Origin: an uncultured Lachnospiraceae bacterium
Lineage (GTDB): Bacteria > Bacillota > Clostridia > Lachnospirales > Lachnospiraceae
Assembly (NCBI GenBank): GCA_947629385.1
Contig: CANRDO010000001.1
Location: 43,535-107,534, forward strand
Reading direction: 5' to 3'
DNA length: 64,000 nt
This document shows positions 61,445 to 64,000 of this stretch, piece by piece. The translations under genes were made by a program, and so were the position numbers. Each line of letters starts with the position of its first letter. Positions within the stretch are counted from its first letter, which is position 1. The notes beneath the pieces were generated by a model that saw only the letters and a program-made list of their open reading frames with translations, had not been told where the DNA came from and did no database searches.

Positions 61445-61592
61445 GGTTATAGATAACAGGAAAGCAGAGTATCCACTCTCACCTCGGCGCAGAGGGCGAC
61501 CGGCGGTTCATATCGATTACAGAGGCAGATCCTTTCCGGGATGTTATTTTGTGATGGTTTTGAGTGGATAAATTTGTTATCCACTCTTTTTT
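61445..61592 (+). promoter_or_regulatory. L20-type leader RNA with terminator/antiterminator
   Basis: TATCCACTC at 61470-61478 can pair with the 5' arm of the terminator (GAGTGGATA, 61562-61570) and so prevent termination. The alternative is the perfect 10-bp terminator stem. This mutually exclusive design is that of L20 leaders in Firmicutes, where free L20 represses by promoting termination. Confidence 0.75.
61562..61592 (+). terminator. Attenuator terminator in the infC leader
   Basis: GAGTGGATAA (61562-61571) pairs perfectly with TTATCCACTC (61577-61586) around ATTTG; six T follow. The ribosome-binding site of infC lies 14 bases later. Confidence 0.85.
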
Positions 61593-61619
61593 ATTTCAAT
61601 GTGATGGAGGTGCAGTACC

Positions 61620-62126
61620 ATTAGCGAATTAATGATCAACGAACAAATCAGAGACCGTGAAGTACGTCTGATCGGCGAGAACGGCGAACAGCTGGGTATC
61701 ATGTCGGCGAAGGACGCGATGAAGCTTGCGAGGGAGGCAGAGCTTGATCTGGTGAAGATCGCGCCGATGGCAAAGCCGCCGGTCTGCAAGATCATCGATT
61801 ACGGGAAATATCGTTATGAGCTGGCCCGCAAGGAGAAGGAGGCCAGAAAGAAACAGAAGACGATTGAGATCAAAGAGGTCCGGTTATCTCCCAACATTGA
61901 TGTGAATGATTTGAACACGAAGATTAATAACGCTAAGAAGTTCATTTCAAAGGGTAACAAAGTAAAGATCACTCTGCGTTTCCGGGGCAGGGAGATGGCG
62001 CGTATGCAGGACAACCGCTACATTCTTGAGGATTTTGCGGAGAAGCTTGCCGATATCGCGGTCATCGATAAGCCGATCAAGCAAGAGGGCAGAAGCCTTA
62101 CCATGTTCCTGGCGGAGAAGAAGTGA
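61620..62126 (+). CDS. infC: Translation initiation factor IF-3 (ATT start)
   Basis: 168 residues: N-terminal domain with INEQIRDREVRLIGENGEQLGI and a C-terminal domain from about residue 85 with RLSPNIDVNDLNTKINNA and VKITLRFRGREMA. The GGAGG at 61606-61610 is 9 bases before ATT at 61620, which gives ISELMINEQ. The ATG at 61632 is too far from it. A rare ATT start is a known, conserved autoregulatory feature of infC, so I choose it. Confidence 0.9.
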   Translation: MSELMINEQIRDREVRLIGENGEQLGIMSAKDAMKLAREAELDLVKIAPMAKPPVCKIIDYGKYRYELARKEKEARKKQKTIEIKEVRLSPNIDVNDLNTKINNAKKFISKGNKVKITLRFRGREMARMQDNRYILEDFAEKLADIAVIDKPIKQEGRSLTMFLAEKK

Positions 62127-62195
62127 CGCCGGACGGTTACAGGCAATGCGGCAATATGGTAATACAGCAATTCAAATACAAGGAGGAACGATGAA

Positions 62196-62393
62196 ATGCC
62201 GAAAATGAAGACAAGCAGGGCAGCTGCAAAGCGTTTTAAGAAGACGGGAACAGGTTTGTTGAAGAGAAACAAAGCTTACAAGAGCCATATCTTAACCAAG
62301 AAGTCTACCAAGAGAAAGAGAAATCTGAGACACGCGACGATCACAGATTCGACGAACGCTCAGAACATGAAGAAGATCTTACCGTATTTATAA
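62196..62393 (+). CDS. rpmI: Ribosomal protein bL35
   Basis: Complete 65-residue bL35: [18 protein letters not shown] at the start, [20 protein letters not shown] in the middle. AAGGAGGA precedes the ATG. Standard infC-rpmI-rplT order. Confidence 0.97.
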   Translation: MPKMKTSRAAAKRFKKTGTGLLKRNKAYKSHILTKKSTKRKRNLRHATITDSTNAQNMKKILPYL

Positions 62394-62418
62394 GAAGAGG
62401 CGAAGGAGGAAATAAGAC

Positions 62419-62775
62419 ATGGCAAGAATCAAAGGCGGTTTGAACGCCAAGAAAAAGCATAATCGAGTATTAAAGCTGGCGAAGGGTTACAGAGGAGCCA
62501 GATCAAAGCAGTACAGGATCGCGAAGCAGTCTGTGATGCGTGCTCTGACGAGCGCGTATGCGGGACGTAAGCAGAGAAAGCGTCAGTTCAGACAGCTCTG
62601 GATCGCGCGTATCAATGCGGGCGCTCGGCTGAACGGCCTTTCCTACAGCCGTTTCATGTACGGTCTGAAACTTGCGGGCGTTGAGCTGAACAGAAAGGTT
62701 CTGGCTGATATGGCTGTGAACGATGCCGAGGGTTTTGCGACTCTCGTTGAGCTTGCGAAGAGCAAGGTGGCATAA
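62419..62775 (+). CDS. rplT: Ribosomal protein bL20
   Basis: Complete 118-residue bL20: [48 protein letters not shown], and [21 protein letters not shown]. Binds 23S rRNA and, in Firmicutes, represses this operon through the leader RNA. AAGGAGG precedes the ATG. Confidence 0.97.
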   Translation: MARIKGGLNAKKKHNRVLKLAKGYRGARSKQYRIAKQSVMRALTSAYAGRKQRKRQFRQLWIARINAGARLNGLSYSRFMYGLKLAGVELNRKVLADMAVNDAEGFATLVELAKSKVA

Positions 62776-62796
62776 AAATAGAAGAAAGCACAAAAG

Positions 62797-62826
62797 GATG
62801 TCGCGTACACAGCGGCATCTTTTTTT
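62797..62826 (+). terminator. Terminator of the infC operon
   Basis: GATGTCGC with GCGGCATC (one G-U pair) around a 7-base loop, then seven T. The 287-base gap to the next gene shows nothing else clear. Confidence 0.85.
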
Positions 62827-63062
62827 ATGCGGTGCGCCCGCGAGAGGAAAAATTTGCTGCTGTCGCAGCACACGGGTCGCGCAGCGAGTAGGGAAATCCG
62901 CCCTGCTCGATTGCATATTTCTGCGGGACTCCGCATATATATGAAATAGCGCCCGCATAATTGGCTGGCGTAGGTCACGCGCAGAGTTCGAGGGGAGGGA
63001 AAGAACAAAAAGCCCCCGAGGACGAGGCAGAGGAATATGGCGCGCGGTGCGGGAGGCGGCGT

Positions 63063-64000
63063 ATGAGGGGGACAAGCAGACTGCAGAAGATTCTTTATCT
63101 GATCATGCTCGTGTTGGGCGTGTATATCTTCTATAAGGCCGGCCGGATCCTCCTGGAGAGTGCGGCGGCACAGAGAATGCTGGATTCCGGAGAGGTGCAG
63201 AGAAATCTGGAGGATGCGGCGGTGCGAACCTATGCGCCAGGTTATGCGGCGGCGGTAGAAGGACAGGGCATGCCGAACTGGCTGGCGAAGTGGATGCGGC
63301 AGGCTGTGCCGGTCTACAGTTATCTTGCTGAGGGGCAGGAGGAGGACGGGGAGGAAGCAGCGCAGGAAGAATCAGAGAACACAGGAACTGCGGCGAGAAA
63401 GAGCCAGACAGGTGAAGCTGAAAAGACAACGCAGGAAAAACCGGAGGGAACGGGAACAGAAACAGAAATCGAAACCGTATCGGCAGGGATGCAGCAGGCA
63501 TCCTCCCCAAGAGTCGTCTCGGAGCAGCTTCTGGCCAGGCTCGGGGATTTTGATTATCTGCTGTCGCATTATTATACAGTAGATGAGGGGACAATGGCCG
63601 ACGCGCAGCTTCTGGATGCGGACGTCTTGCTGCAGAAGGATTTAAGGCTTGTGCGGGATCCTTCCGTGCCTCAGATTTTGATCTACCATACACATTCGCA
63701 GGAAGCGTTTGCGGATTCAGAGGAAGGGAAGGTTGAGGATACGATTGTCGGGATGGGTGAGATCCTTGCGGAGGAATTGCGTGATACATACGGTTACAAT
63801 GTGATCCATGATACGGGGATCTATGATCTGGTGGATGGGGTGCTGGACCGCAGCGCCGCGTACGATTATGCCCGTGAGGCGGTGGAACGGATCTTGCAGG
63901 AATACCCGTCGGTCGAGGTGATTATTGATCTGCATCGCGACGGGGTGGAGGGAGAAAAATTCGTGACGGAGATCGACGGAGAGCCGACCTCGAAGATCAT
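63063..64000 (+). CDS. spoIIP: Stage II sporulation protein P (3' end outside the window)
   Basis: Open frame from ATG 63063 (GGGAGG upstream) to the window edge, at least 312 residues. A membrane helix at about 9-30 is followed by an acidic, low-complexity stretch (about 90-150), then the SpoIIP amidase/endopeptidase-like core: ILIYHTHSQEAF (catalytic His region, about 203-214), DTIVGMGEILAEEL and VIIDLHRDG. SpoIIP works with SpoIID and SpoIIM in peptidoglycan remodelling during engulfment, so the host is, or descends from, an endospore former. Confidence 0.9.
   Translation, partial: MRGTSRLQKILYLIMLVLGVYIFYKAGRILLESAAAQRMLDSGEVQRNLEDAAVRTYAPGYAAAVEGQGMPNWLAKWMRQAVPVYSYLAEGQEEDGEEAAQEESENTGTAARKSQTGEAEKTTQEKPEGTGTETEIETVSAGMQQASSPRVVSEQLLARLGDFDYLLSHYYTVDEGTMADAQLLDADVLLQKDLRLVRDPSVPQILIYHTHSQEAFADSEEGKVEDTIVGMGEILAEELRDTYGYNVIHDTGIYDLVDGVLDRSAAYDYAREAVERILQEYPSVEVIIDLHRDGVEGEKFVTEIDGEPTSKI

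Noticed and set aside
1..64000. tRNA, rRNA or CRISPR arrays
   Set aside because: No cloverleaf, rRNA segments or regularly spaced repeats were seen; the only tandem repeat is inside hemZ.

Overview
The window looks like chromosome from a spore-forming Firmicute of the class Clostridia, probably a Lachnospiraceae-type gut bacterium. Indicators are strong AGGAGG ribosome-binding sites, canonical TTGACA/TATAAT promoters with 17-base spacers, a LoaP antiterminator heading a polysaccharide operon, HemZ, a DUF1540 protein, an infC-rpmI-rplT operon behind an L20-type leader, and the start of spoIIP at the right edge. The genus is an inference, because no rRNA is present.

Layout. (1) 1-4.5 kb: a Na/phosphate cotransporter, then an uncharacterised gene and a CstA-family transporter, with a promoter/terminator leader between them. 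(2) 4.6-36.97 kb: an exopolysaccharide (EPS) or capsule locus, mostly AT-rich and mosaic. A consensus promoter and a hairpin leader precede loaP. The priming phosphoglycosyltransferase follows, then a divergent PIN/Phd toxin-antitoxin pair, about seven glycosyltransferases, a radical SAM/SPASM protein, a sugar-activation cassette (nucleotidyltransferase-kinase fusion, SIS isomerase, HAD phosphatase), UDP-glucuronate epimerase and UDP-sugar dehydrogenase, two ATP-grasp genes, acetyl/acyltransferases, a Wzy-like polymerase, a pyruvyltransferase, a MenD-like TPP enzyme, a Wzx flippase, and an MBOAT with its SGNH-like partner. A strong terminator closes the locus. (3) 37.0-38.4 kb: a decayed IS256-family element. 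(4) 38.4-64 kb: GC-rich housekeeping genes: apt, rel, an MBL hydrolase, hemZ, an HD-GYP protein, hisS, udk, cysK, metQNI, a MATE exporter, a YczE-like protein, DUF2284, a beta-helix protein, a NEW3-linked ABC exporter, DUF1540, infC-rpmI-rplT and spoIIP (cut by the window end).

The main discovery candidate is a set of eight poly-G tracts of 7-9 G, all inside coding sequences of the EPS locus (9.4-34.6 kb). I saw none of that length in the GC-rich flanks. Six tracts lie in intact reading frames. In two genes (sugar-transfer ATP-grasp and hexapeptide acetyltransferase) the tract has 7 G and the gene is broken; one more G exactly restores a full-length family-like protein. Two tracts sit at natural C-termini and switch a tail or a fused domain. 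This is the signature of slipped-strand phase variation of EPS decoration, well known in Campylobacter and Neisseria; I do not know of it as a multigene system in a clostridial EPS operon. Homopolymer sequencing error is the main alternative for the two OFF states, but it does not explain why the tracts exist only here.
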